Source: Vibrio sp. BS-M-Sm-2
Lineage (GTDB): Bacteria; Pseudomonadota; Gammaproteobacteria; Enterobacterales; Vibrionaceae
Assembly: GCF_041504345.1 (NCBI RefSeq)
Contig: NZ_CP167894.1
Span: 3,162,001-3,226,000 of the forward strand
DNA: 64,000 nucleotides
Direction of reading: 5' to 3'
The notes beneath the pieces were generated by a model. It saw only the letters and a program-made list of their open reading frames with translations. It was not told the origin of the DNA and searched no databases. Positions 46,727 through 54,269 of this stretch are shown here, one piece after another (position 1 is the stretch's first letter; every line of letters starts with the position of its first letter). Both the position numbers and the translations under genes were made by a program.

Positions 46727-48334
46727 TTACGACTCCTTCTTATTTGATGAGTGTTGGTTTGTAGCAGAGCTCTTAGTATGCGCTGCTTGAATCGCAGAGA
46801 TGACCGCTTGAGCTTTGCCGCGAGTCTCATCCGCTTCTGCTTGTGGGTCTGAGTCGAATACTACACCAGCGCCAGCTTGTACTTGTGCCACGCCATTTTC
46901 AACGTAAGCAGAGCGAATTACGATACAAGTATCCAGAGTACCTTCACCTGTTAGGTAACCGACTGCACCACCGTAGCTACCACGACGCGTTTTTTCTACA
47001 TCACGAATAAGCTGCATTGCGCGGATTTTTGGTGCGCCCGTTAGCGTGCCCATGTTCATACAAGCTTGGTAAGCGTGAAGAGCATCTAAGTCTTCGCGTA
47101 GCTGACCAACAACACGAGAAACCAAGTGCATTACATGGCTGTAGCGGTCTACTTTCAACAAGTCTGCTACGTGGCGAGTGCCAGCTTCCGCGATACGTGC
47201 TACATCGTTACGCGCTAGGTCGACTAGCATCATGTGTTCTGCGTTTTCTTTCTTGTCGGTGCGCAGTTCAAGCTCGATACGGCTATCTAGGTCGAAATCG
47301 ATTTGACCATCAGGACGCTTACCGCGACGACGAGTGCCCGCAATTGGGTAGATCTCGATTTGGTTGGTTTCAGTTTCGTACTTCAGCGCGCTTTCTGGAG
47401 AAGCACCAAACAGAGTAAATAGCTCATCTTGCATGTAGAACATGTAAGGGCTTGGGTTGCTTTGCTTAAGTTCTTTATAAGCCGCCAGTGGAGCAGGGCA
47501 AGGTAAAGTAAAGCGGCGTGAGGGCACCACTTGGAATACGTCGCCTTTAACTACGTACTCTTTTAAATCACGAACCGTTTGGCAGAAGTCTTCATCTGAA
47601 ACGCTCGGTACCGCTTCAACGTTGTCGAGCGGCGTTACTTCAGTGATTGCTTTCAGTGACTGGCACTGAGTTTGAATGTCGGCTAAACGGTCAGTTAATT
47701 GCGCTTTGATACTGTCATCTTGAGCGAACAAGCTCGCATGAAGTAGGCCTTCGTTCTCTTGGTGGTCGAAACGCAATAGTGTTTCCGCAACGTAGAATAC
47801 AAAGTCAGGACAATTGTTGGTTGCTTCAGCATCACCTAGCGGTTCAAAGTTAGCCACGATGTCGTAAGCGAACAAGCCCGCCATGAATAGCGCGTGTTTG
47901 TTATCTGCGTCTTGCTCAAAGCTGTGCTGAACCAAACGCAGTGCATCGAATGAAGAGGCTTCTCTTAAACGTGAGTCTTCGTCTAATTCGTTGCTTGGTT
48001 CGACAAAAGTCAGCGTCAAAACGTTATCGGTTAGGTCAGATTTTATTTCTGCTTTCACGTTTTGAGTGAGATTTTTGATAAGCGCTTGACCGTTTTCAGT
48101 CAATGCTTGAAAGGTTACTTCATGTCCGCGACATACGATACGAACAGCAGAGTCGATAAGGAGCAGGCTTGTTAGGTTCTGTTTGGATTCAATCTCAGCC
48201 GATTCCAACAGCAAACTGTCTGTTTTGTTTTCACACAGAGTATGAAAAACGCTGGTTGGATCTTGCGAGTAAGGAACTGATGAATTGATGACCTCAATGG
48301 TTCCCAGCTTTTTGATTTCAATGGCCTTGTTCAC
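46727..48334 (-). CDS. trpE: Anthranilate synthase component I
   Basis: The protein has 535 residues and converts chorismate to anthranilate with TrpG. The feedback-inhibition region holds LLLESAEIES near residue 39. The catalytic core contains FQVVPSRRFTLP, YPIAGTRRRGKR, the DLARNDVARI metal region and QAGAGVVFDSDP near the end. The GTG start at 48334 follows AGGAGG by 4 bases; the frame to 48397 has no ribosome site. It lies about 127 bases beyond the attenuator and is the first structural gene of the operon. Confidence 0.95.
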   Translation of the reverse strand: MNKAIEIKKLGTIEVINSSVPYSQDPTSVFHTLCENKTDSLLLESAEIESKQNLTSLLLIDSAVRIVCRGHEVTFQALTENGQALIKNLTQNVKAEIKSDLTDNVLTLTFVEPSNELDEDSRLREASSFDALRLVQHSFEQDADNKHALFMAGLFAYDIVANFEPLGDAEATNNCPDFVFYVAETLLRFDHQENEGLLHASLFAQDDSIKAQLTDRLADIQTQCQSLKAITEVTPLDNVEAVPSVSDEDFCQTVRDLKEYVVKGDVFQVVPSRRFTLPCPAPLAAYKELKQSNPSPYMFYMQDELFTLFGASPESALKYETETNQIEIYPIAGTRRRGKRPDGQIDFDLDSRIELELRTDKKENAEHMMLVDLARNDVARIAEAGTRHVADLLKVDRYSHVMHLVSRVVGQLREDLDALHAYQACMNMGTLTGAPKIRAMQLIRDVEKTRRGSYGGAVGYLTGEGTLDTCIVIRSAYVENGVAQVQAGAGVVFDSDPQAEADETRGKAQAVISAIQAAHTKSSATNQHSSNKKES

Positions 48335-48460
48335 AAGACCTCCTTTATGATTCTTTAAATTTCCTGCCGTACATAGTCGCATAAAGATACCTTTCACCCA
48401 ATCTAGAATATGGTCAATTCGATGATTTGTTAGTCAGTTGAATGTGAGATGTTCGACAAA

Positions 48461-48488
48461 TTAAAAAGCCCGCTATTAAAGCGGGCTT
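48461..48488 (-). terminator. trp operon attenuator
   Basis: On the minus strand AAGCCCGCT pairs with AGCGGGCTT, followed by TTTTAA, forming a rho-independent terminator between trpL and trpE. It ends transcription early when tryptophan-charged tRNA lets ribosomes clear the Trp codons of trpL. Confidence 0.92.
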
Positions 48489-48520
48489 AGTGATAACTTT
48501 TTTATAAACAAACTGTTTAA

Positions 48521-48646
48521 CTAGAAGTACACGTTAGCCCACCAAGAACTTGTCCAAGTGCGCCACCAATTAAGCTCAGAGCTTGCTTCTACTGAAGAAA
48601 GTTCTAAAACTTTATCTTTATGGTTTTGGTTAAATTCTTGTAACAT
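48521..48646 (-). CDS. trpL: trp operon leader peptide
   Basis: A 41-residue peptide that starts MLQEFNQNHKDKVLEL and carries five Trp codons near its end (NWWRTWTSSWWANVYF). Stalling at these codons when charged tRNA-Trp is scarce allows the antiterminator to form. The peptide matches the length and layout of known Vibrio trpL products. It lies about 35 bases downstream of the TrpR operator. Confidence 0.95.
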   Translation of the reverse strand: MLQEFNQNHKDKVLELSSVEASSELNWWRTWTSSWWANVYF

Positions 48647-48682
48647 GGTGAACCTATCAAATGTGATACTTCGTATTTGTGT

Positions 48683-48714
48683 ACTAGTTAACTAGTTTTG
48701 CGCTTGCAGGTCAA
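48683..48714 (-). promoter_or_regulatory. trp promoter with TrpR operator
   Basis: On the minus strand the -35 box TTGACC (48709-48714) and the -10 box TTAACT (48686-48691) are 17 bases apart. The perfect palindrome ACTAGTTAACTAGT (48683-48696) covers the -10 box and equals the core of the E. coli TrpR operator. Repression by TrpR with tryptophan is expected in addition to attenuation. Confidence 0.93.
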
Positions 48715-48766
48715 GTGCGTTGGCACAAATATAACGATAAAAATTAAAAACAATGAAAAAGAATAT

Positions 48767-49621
48767 ATGAGAATTGATCTACATAGTCATACAACAGCCT
48801 CAGATGGCCGACTTACTCCACCTGAACTGATTGACCGAGCGTTAGGCTTTAACATCGAAGCGTTAGCGATTACAGATCATGACACGACTGATGGGCTTGC
48901 TGAAGCACGCAGCTATATTGCTGATAACAACCTTCCTATTCAGCTGATCAACGGCATTGAGATTTCGACCGTTTGGCAAAACAAAGATATTCATATTGTT
49001 GGGTTAAACGTTGATCCTGAGTCACCAGAACTCAAAGCGCTCATTGAGCAACAGAAGCAACACCGTATTGGACGCGCAGAGATGATTGCTCAACGTCTTG
49101 AGAAAGCGACTCGTGAAGGGGTGCTAGAAGAAGTTAAATTGATTGCAGGTGATGCGCCTATTACTCGCGCTCACTTTGCTAAGTGGTTAGTCGACAACGG
49201 CTACGCAAAAACCATGCAGCAGGTGTTTAAAAAGTTTCTTACTCGCAATAACCCAGGTTATGTGCCGCCGACGTGGTGCTCAATGAGTGATGCTGTCACG
49301 GCCATTCATGCTGCTGGTGGCCAAGCCGTACTCGCTCACCCTGGGCGATATGGCCTTACAGCCAAGTGGGTTAAGCGCTTGCTAGCTGCATTTGTTGAAG
49401 CGAAAGGGGATGCGATGGAAGTCGCTCAACCTCAGCAAGCGCAACAAGAAAGACGCACACTCGCGGATTATGCTATACAATACAAACTATTAGCCTCCCA
49501 AGGCAGTGATTTCCATTACCCATCTCCGTGGATGGAACTTGGACGTAATCTCTGGCTACCTTCTGGGGTCGAAGAAGTATGGAAAGATTGGGAGTTTCAA
49601 ACGGTTTCACCATCTGAATAG
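48767..49621 (+). CDS. rnm: PHP-domain 5'-3' exoribonuclease RNase AM
   Basis: A 284-residue protein with a PHP metallo-phosphoesterase domain. Metal ligands are seen in [11 protein letters not shown] near residue 4, [10 protein letters not shown] near 37, NGIEIST near 65, and late in AHPGRYGL and SDFHYPS. This is the YciV/RNase AM family, which trims 5' ends of rRNA and releases mononucleotides. ATG 48767 gives the family start MRIDLHSH. It is divergent from the trp operon and its promoter overlaps the TrpR region. Confidence 0.92.
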   Translation: MRIDLHSHTTASDGRLTPPELIDRALGFNIEALAITDHDTTDGLAEARSYIADNNLPIQLINGIEISTVWQNKDIHIVGLNVDPESPELKALIEQQKQHRIGRAEMIAQRLEKATREGVLEEVKLIAGDAPITRAHFAKWLVDNGYAKTMQQVFKKFLTRNNPGYVPPTWCSMSDAVTAIHAAGGQAVLAHPGRYGLTAKWVKRLLAAFVEAKGDAMEVAQPQQAQQERRTLADYAIQYKLLASQGSDFHYPSPWMELGRNLWLPSGVEEVWKDWEFQTVSPSE

Positions 49622-49683
49622 TCTTTAGGTGAACCAGCTCCTTCTGATGATAGAGTCGAGAGATTCGATAACGAGGATCAACA

Positions 49684-50305
49684 ATGAGCCAGTTTTTTTA
49701 TGTACACCCAGATAACCCACAAGCACGCTTAATTACTCAAGCGGTTGCGATTATTCGTAATGGCGGCGTAGTGGTTTATCCAACAGATTCCGGTTATGCG
49801 CTGGGCTGTCAGCTTGAAAACAAACAAGCACTTGAACGTATCTGTAAAATTCGTCGCATCGATGACAAGCACAACTTCACGTTGTTATGCCGTGATCTTT
49901 CTGAATTATCACTGTATGCACGCGTCGATAACGTGGCTTTCCGTCTACTGAAAGCACACACGCCAGGTGCTTACACGTTTATCTTTAAAGCAACCAAAGA
50001 AGTACCAAAGCGTTTGATGAACGCCAAGCGTAAAACGATTGGTATTCGTGTCCCAGACAACAAGATTGCACTCGACTTGTTGGAAGCGATGGGCGAACCA
50101 CTGATGTCGACGTCATTGATTCTTCCGGGTAACGAGACAACTGAGTCGGATCCAGAAGAAATTCAGTGACAGCCTAGAGCATGCGGTTGATGTCATTTTG
50201 AATGGTGGTTACTTAGGTGAGCAACCGACGACGGTTATTGACTTTAGTGATGATGATGCCGTGGTTCTACGTCGTGGTGCTGGCGATCCTGCGCCGTTTG
50301 AATAA
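49684..50305 (+). pseudogene. yciO: yciO (Sua5/YciO family) interrupted by a single-base frameshift
   Basis: The first 161 residues (start MSQFFYVHPDNPQA, with GGVVVYPTDSGYALGC and KAHTPGAYTFIFKA) are a normal YciO. They end at TGA 50167-50169 after DPEEIQ. The expected remainder continues in another frame from GAC at 50168 (DSLEHAVDVILNGGYLGEQ, then PTTVIDFSDDDAVVLRRGAGD) to TAA 50303-50305. Skipping one T at 50167 gives 206 residues, the usual YciO length. It is either a sequencing error, a recent disruption or, less likely, programmed +1 shifting. YciO is related to TsaC but not essential. Confidence 0.88.
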
Positions 50306-50341
50306 TCGCTTTACTGATTAACAGTCTGTAACGATACAGCA

Positions 50342-50380
50342 AACCTGCCAGAGTAAATAACAAGTGCTTTTTGGCAGGTT
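50342..50380 (+). terminator. Stem-loop after yciO
   Basis: AACCTGCCA pairs perfectly with TGGCAGGTT around a 21-base loop, followed by ATTTGC. The T run is weak, so efficiency is uncertain. Confidence 0.55.
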
Positions 50381-50393
50381 ATTTGCGATAATA

Positions 50394-50442
50394 CGCGACC
50401 GCGATTTGGTCGCGAAAAATTCATTCGACGTCTGTGAAGACG
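50394..50442 (+). promoter_or_regulatory. Two stem-loops in the rluB leader
   Basis: CGCGACC (50394-50400) pairs with GGTCGCG (50408-50414), and CGTC (50429-50432) pairs with GACG (50439-50442). They lie 22-70 bases before the rluB start and would form in its 5' untranslated region. Confidence 0.4.
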
Positions 50443-50464
50443 ACAATTAGGTAGAAAAGAGTAA

Positions 50465-51499
50465 ATGAGCGAAAAATTACAGAAGGTTTTAGCGCGAGCT
50501 GGTCACGGTTCTCGTCGTGAGCTAGAAGGTTTAATCAAATCTGGTCGTGTAAGTGTTAACGGTCAAGTTGCGAAACTGGGCGAGCGTCTTGAAGACGAGA
50601 ACTCAGTGATCCGTATCGATGGCCATACTGTTTCAGGCAAGGCTTCTGAAGAAGTGGTTTGTCGTGTACTTGCTTACTACAAACCTGAAGGTGAGCTTTG
50701 TACTCGTCACGATCCTGAAGGCCGCCGTACTGTTTTCGATCGTCTACCTAAGATCCGTGGTTCTCGTTGGATTTCAGTTGGTCGTCTTGATGCAAACACA
50801 TCGGGTCTTTTGCTTTTCACTACTGATGGTGAACTTGCAAACCGTCTAATGCACCCAAGCCGTCAGGTTGAACGTGAGTACTTAGTACGTGTGTTTGGTG
50901 AAGTGACTGAGCAAAAAGTAAAAAACGTTACTCGTGGCGTACAACTTGAAGACGGCATGGCTCGTTTTGAAGATGTGGTTTACGCTGGCGGTGAAGGTAT
51001 GAATCATACTTTCTACGTAGCGATTAACGAAGGTCGTAACCGTGAGGTTCGTCGTCTTTGGGAATCTCAAGAAACAACAGTAAGCCGCCTGAAACGTGTA
51101 CGTTACGGTGATATCTACCTTGATAAGAAACTGCCTCGTGGCGGTTGGAAAGAGCTAGATCTTCAAGAAGTTAACTACCTGCGTGAGCTTGTTGAGCTTA
51201 AGCCAGAGAAAGAGACTTTGTTGGATCTTGATCCTTCAAACACTTCTCGTAAGCGTGAGCGTTCTCGTAGCCAAAAAATTCGTCGTGCTGTTAAGCGTCA
51301 CGAAGAGCGTGCAAACGCACCAAAAGGCCGTAGCAACCAAACTAAACGCAAGAAGCCTGCAACTCGCGGTACTACAACACCTGATTCAGGTCGTAGTGCT
51401 CCAGCTGCAAACAAAGGCAAACCTCAGGCTAACAAAAGTAAGCCTAAGCTGAACAACGGTCGTCCGGCTAAACCAGCTAAGCCAAGAACACGTCAGTAA
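50465..51499 (+). CDS. rluB: 23S rRNA pseudouridine synthase RluB
   Basis: The protein has 344 residues. An N-terminal S4 RNA-binding domain ([25 protein letters not shown]) is followed by the RsuA/RluB catalytic domain with the active Asp in [20 protein letters not shown] near residue 111. The C-terminal 90 residues are a basic, Lys/Arg/Asn-rich low-complexity tail. RluB modifies U2605 of 23S rRNA in E. coli. ATG 50465 is preceded by AGAAAAG. A strong terminator follows. Confidence 0.94.
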   Translation: MSEKLQKVLARAGHGSRRELEGLIKSGRVSVNGQVAKLGERLEDENSVIRIDGHTVSGKASEEVVCRVLAYYKPEGELCTRHDPEGRRTVFDRLPKIRGSRWISVGRLDANTSGLLLFTTDGELANRLMHPSRQVEREYLVRVFGEVTEQKVKNVTRGVQLEDGMARFEDVVYAGGEGMNHTFYVAINEGRNREVRRLWESQETTVSRLKRVRYGDIYLDKKLPRGGWKELDLQEVNYLRELVELKPEKETLLDLDPSNTSRKRERSRSQKIRRAVKRHEERANAPKGRSNQTKRKKPATRGTTTPDSGRSAPAANKGKPQANKSKPKLNNGRPAKPAKPRTRQ

Positions 51500-51549
51500 T
51501 TACGTAAGTTCTTACGCGTAAGCTTCATTAGCTGAAAGCACTGAATACT

Positions 51550-51578
51550 AAAAACCTGCTCATTGAGCAGGTTTTTTT
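51550..51578 (+). terminator. Rho-independent terminator after rluB
   Basis: AAAAACCTGCTC pairs with GAGCAGGTTTTT around ATT, followed by further T's. Confidence 0.92.
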
Positions 51579-51685
51579 ACGTCTGAAGCAATAGAAGATG
51601 AGGGATGCGAATAACCGAGTATCGAAAACATGCTGCTATAAACGACAGTAAGCGTGCCTTTCGTGTACGCGCATCTATAATCTGC

Positions 51686-51734
51686 TCGTATTTCGTATTT
51701 CGTATTTCGTATTTCGTATTTCGTATCTCGCATC
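51686..51734. repeat. Heptamer tandem array, seven units of TCGTATT type
   Basis: Five perfect TCGTATT units are followed by TCGTATC and TCGCATC. The array lies 5 bases beyond the stop of the TrmH-family gene (minus strand, where units read AATACGA, GATACGA and GATGCGA). The last two are one base from the GATTCGA units at 31461. Confidence 0.9.
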
Positions 51735-51739
51735 TTTGA

Positions 51740-52222
51740 CTATTTATGATTCGAGAAGTTATCGCCTTTCGCCAGTCGGTCGTAAAGCACAACATTCACT
51801 GATGCCGCTAGATTCATGCAGCCGTTGGTTGGAACGTAAATCGTCTCACGACAGAAGTCGGTGATCTCTTTCTTTAGCGTGCCATCTTCTGGGCCAAAAA
51901 TGTAAAACGCACGTGGTGGGTGCTTGTAATCAGGTAGTGGCTTAGCACCTTCAATCAGATCAACAGCAACCGGCACGCAGCCTACTGGAATAATATCTTT
52001 CAGCTCTTCAACACCAATTAAAGGCAGGGCTAGGTGCTTTTCTTTGGTGTCGGTATGGAATTTTCGCGCATGGTCGTAGCGTGTACCAGTGTAAAACACA
52101 GAGTTGGCGCCGTAGCAGCCAGCTGCTCGCATTACAGAGCCTACGTTTTCAGGCGTCTTTGGGTTAACTAGGCCAATGCAGGCATAGCCTTTTGATTGTG
52201 TGTCTGTTTTTGCTTTGGTCAT
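51740..52222 (-). CDS. SpoU/TrmH-family RNA methyltransferase
   Basis: A 160-residue SPOUT methyltransferase. Motif 1 is NPKTPENVGSVMRAAGCYGA near residue 20; the knot region has FYIFGPEDGTLKK near 111 and IYVPTNGCMNLAASVNVVLYD near 130. The length is short, typical of TrmL-like or orphan members without an extra RNA-binding domain. The RNA target cannot be assigned. ATG 52222 gives the normal start MTKAKTDTQSKG; the longer frame to 52297 adds a poorly coded extension. Confidence 0.85.
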   Translation of the reverse strand: MTKAKTDTQSKGYACIGLVNPKTPENVGSVMRAAGCYGANSVFYTGTRYDHARKFHTDTKEKHLALPLIGVEELKDIIPVGCVPVAVDLIEGAKPLPDYKHPPRAFYIFGPEDGTLKKEITDFCRETIYVPTNGCMNLAASVNVVLYDRLAKGDNFSNHK

Positions 52223-52369
52223 AATCAGTGAATCTAAAGTTGATGATGAAAGTGAGTAATCACGATGAGAAATGGCGTGATAAAAATAGCCGAGCAATCG
52301 GCTCGGCTAACTTTTAACTCGCTTACATGAATACTTGTTTACTCATGCAGATGAGCGTCAACAGCGGTA

Positions 52370-52699
52370 TTAGTCGCGTTTCCACAGCATGTGACAGAAC
52401 TTATGTTCTGGGTCACGGCTGATCAGCATGCGAGCAAATACGTCGTCTAGAACGTCATCAGCTTCATTCACAAGACCAATGCGCACTTCAGCGTAGATTT
52501 CTTTGTCGACTTCAAAGCCAACATGTTCAACCCAATCATCGCCAGTTTCAACAAGCTCTGCTGCGCCACGATCTTCAAACTGAGCCGTGAAAAGAATCAC
52601 GTCTGCAGGTTCTAGGTTGTCAGGTGCCATCTCTAGAAAGATGTCGTATGCAGTGTCAATTGCGTCGTCATAAGACATTAGGTCGTTAGCTTCGGTCAT
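52370..52699 (-). CDS. yciU: Double-stranded DNA mimic protein, YciU/HI1450 family
   Basis: A 109-residue, very acidic protein (MSYDDAIDTAYDIFLEMAPDNL, DDWVEHVGFEVDKEIYAEVRIGL, HMLWKRD at the end) matching the DUF440 family. These proteins carry a negative surface that mimics DNA and bind HU-type proteins. It lies 10 bases downstream of the EF-P-like gene and is probably cotranscribed. Confidence 0.9.
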   Translation of the reverse strand: MTEANDLMSYDDAIDTAYDIFLEMAPDNLEPADVILFTAQFEDRGAAELVETGDDWVEHVGFEVDKEIYAEVRIGLVNEADDVLDDVFARMLISRDPEHKFCHMLWKRD

Positions 52700-52709
52700 A
52701 ATAAGTATC

Positions 52710-53279
52710 TTAGCTTGCGCGGTTCATGTATTTACGTTCAGCAGTGTTTACTACTACTTTGTCGCCAGTCGCGATGTATTCAGGTACTTGAATAGTAAGA
52801 CCTGTAGAAAGACGAGCAGGCTTAGTACGAGCAGACGCTGATGCACCTTTGATTGAAGGGTCAGTCTCTTCGATAACTAGCTCAACAGATGTTGGAAGCT
52901 CAAGCGTTGCAGCGTTGCCATCGATAAGGATCGCGTACATGCCTTGAGTTTCTTCGTTGATGAACAGTAGTTCGTCTTCGATTGTTTCACCGTTGAAGAT
53001 GAATTGTGTGTAATCTTCGTTGTCCATGAAGATGTACTCGTTGCCATCAACGTAAGAGAACATTACTGCACGCTTGGTTACGTCGATAGTTTCAACGATT
53101 TCGTCAGCCTTGTGGCGAACTTCAGTTTTAACGCCAGTTGCTACATCGTTACCACGGAAGCGGTAAATTTTTTGGCCGCCGCGGCCGCCTGGTGTTGTTA
53201 CTTCGATATCTTTAACGATCACTGTTTTGCTTTCTACTGTGATAGCAAAACCTTTTTTAATTTCACTTGCTCTAGGCAT
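52710..53279 (-). CDS. efpL: Elongation factor P-like protein EfpL (YeiP)
   Basis: A 189-residue EF-P paralogue with the three-domain fold: an N-terminal KOW-like domain (MPRASEIKKGFAITVESK) and two OB domains ending in GDKVVVNTAERKYMNRAS. The tip loop reads TTPGGRGGQKIYRF with Arg in place of the modified Lys of EF-P, as in YeiP/EfpL, which relieves ribosome stalling at polyproline-like motifs. The main EF-P gene is not in the window. Confidence 0.9.
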   Translation of the reverse strand: MPRASEIKKGFAITVESKTVIVKDIEVTTPGGRGGQKIYRFRGNDVATGVKTEVRHKADEIVETIDVTKRAVMFSYVDGNEYIFMDNEDYTQFIFNGETIEDELLFINEETQGMYAILIDGNAATLELPTSVELVIEETDPSIKGASASARTKPARLSTGLTIQVPEYIATGDKVVVNTAERKYMNRAS

Positions 53280-53416
53280 TTTGTGTTTGTCCTTATTGGG
53301 TCTATCCGCTGATTATATCTCGGAGATGCTATAAATAGGAATAGCTTGAATCATAAAGTCACCTAAGCGATCATAGAGTCACAGTTAAATCATGATTTTA
53401 TTTGCCGAAACGACCT

Positions 53417-54184
53417 ATGCAGCTACCTGTTATTGACCCAACACAGCCTTTTCAACCTGAATTCCAACCTGTGGTTAACGATCTGATTACCTTCTTAAAA
53501 GGTGGGTTAGGTTCTAATCTACACAGTGTCTATATTTATGGCAGTGTCGCTCGCAAGCAAGCCGTTGTCGGTCGCTCAAATCTTGATGTGGTTGTGGTGA
53601 CACACCGCCCGTTTCCTGATCAGCGAACCACGCTGTTGAATACCATTAAATGGCGCTTCCAAAAAAGCTTCCCGCAGGTTACTCAAGTCGCAATTAAAAC
53701 CACCTTAGTGAGCGAGATAGTCGATTTCGACAATATCTTCACTTGGGGCTTTATGCTGAAGCATTTGGCCGTGTGTGTGCACGGTGAAGATCTATCGGAT
53801 TGCTATGGCGATTTTGAAACGAGTTGGGAAATTGCCAAGCATTGGAACATGGATGCGGAAAACTGGTTAGCGGTGTATCGCAACAAAATTGCCCGAGCAA
53901 CAACACCAGAACAACAAGTGGCCGCGCAAGTGATCATTGCCAAGAAGCTGCTAAGAGCGAGCTACTCTTTGGTGATGTATCGCGATAAGTATTGGTTTGA
54001 TGATCCTGTCGAATGTGGCCAACAGTTCTTGAAGTATCACCCAGATAGAGAAGTTGAAATTCAACGATTGGGCATTTTACTTTCTGGAAGAGCGATTCCG
54101 AAACGTTCGGTTATCGGCATTCTGGATGGTTTTGGAGAGTGGCTGGTTAAGCAATATCAGAAAACAGAGTTTCGAATCGGATAG
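53417..54184 (+). CDS. Nucleotidyltransferase-fold protein with altered metal motif
   Basis: A protein of about 255 residues. The N-terminal nucleotidyltransferase domain carries YIYGSVARKQAVVGRSNLDVVVV near residue 42 as the equivalent of GSxARG-11-DxD, but the first Asp is Asn (SNLD). The C-terminal part is helical (about 130-255) and resembles substrate-binding helices of such enzymes. Starts at TTG 53402 and ATG 53417 are both possible; neither has a clear ribosome site. It stands alone, divergent from the EF-P-like gene. No substrate is assigned. Confidence 0.72.
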   Translation: MQLPVIDPTQPFQPEFQPVVNDLITFLKGGLGSNLHSVYIYGSVARKQAVVGRSNLDVVVVTHRPFPDQRTTLLNTIKWRFQKSFPQVTQVAIKTTLVSEIVDFDNIFTWGFMLKHLAVCVHGEDLSDCYGDFETSWEIAKHWNMDAENWLAVYRNKIARATTPEQQVAAQVIIAKKLLRASYSLVMYRDKYWFDDPVECGQQFLKYHPDREVEIQRLGILLSGRAIPKRSVIGILDGFGEWLVKQYQKTEFRIG

Positions 54185-54205
54185 AGCTTCGTAATCTATC
54201 GATAT

Positions 54206-54243
54206 AAAAAAGCAGAGCGAATTGAACATTCCTCTGCTTTTTT
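54206..54243. terminator. Bidirectional terminator between the nucleotidyltransferase gene and polB
   Basis: AAAAAAGCAGAG pairs with CTCTGCTTTTTT around a 14-base loop, between convergent genes. Confidence 0.9.
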
Positions 54244-54269
54244 GTTTTGATGAAACCTCGACAATAATC

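Noticed and set aside
50160..50172. Programmed +1 frameshift of the prfB kind in yciO
   Set aside because: TGAC matches, but the preceding codon is CAG rather than CTT and there is no internal ribosome site at the right spacing.
51686..51734. CRISPR-like repeats
   Set aside because: Units are 7 bases, directly adjacent and without spacers, so this is a simple tandem repeat.
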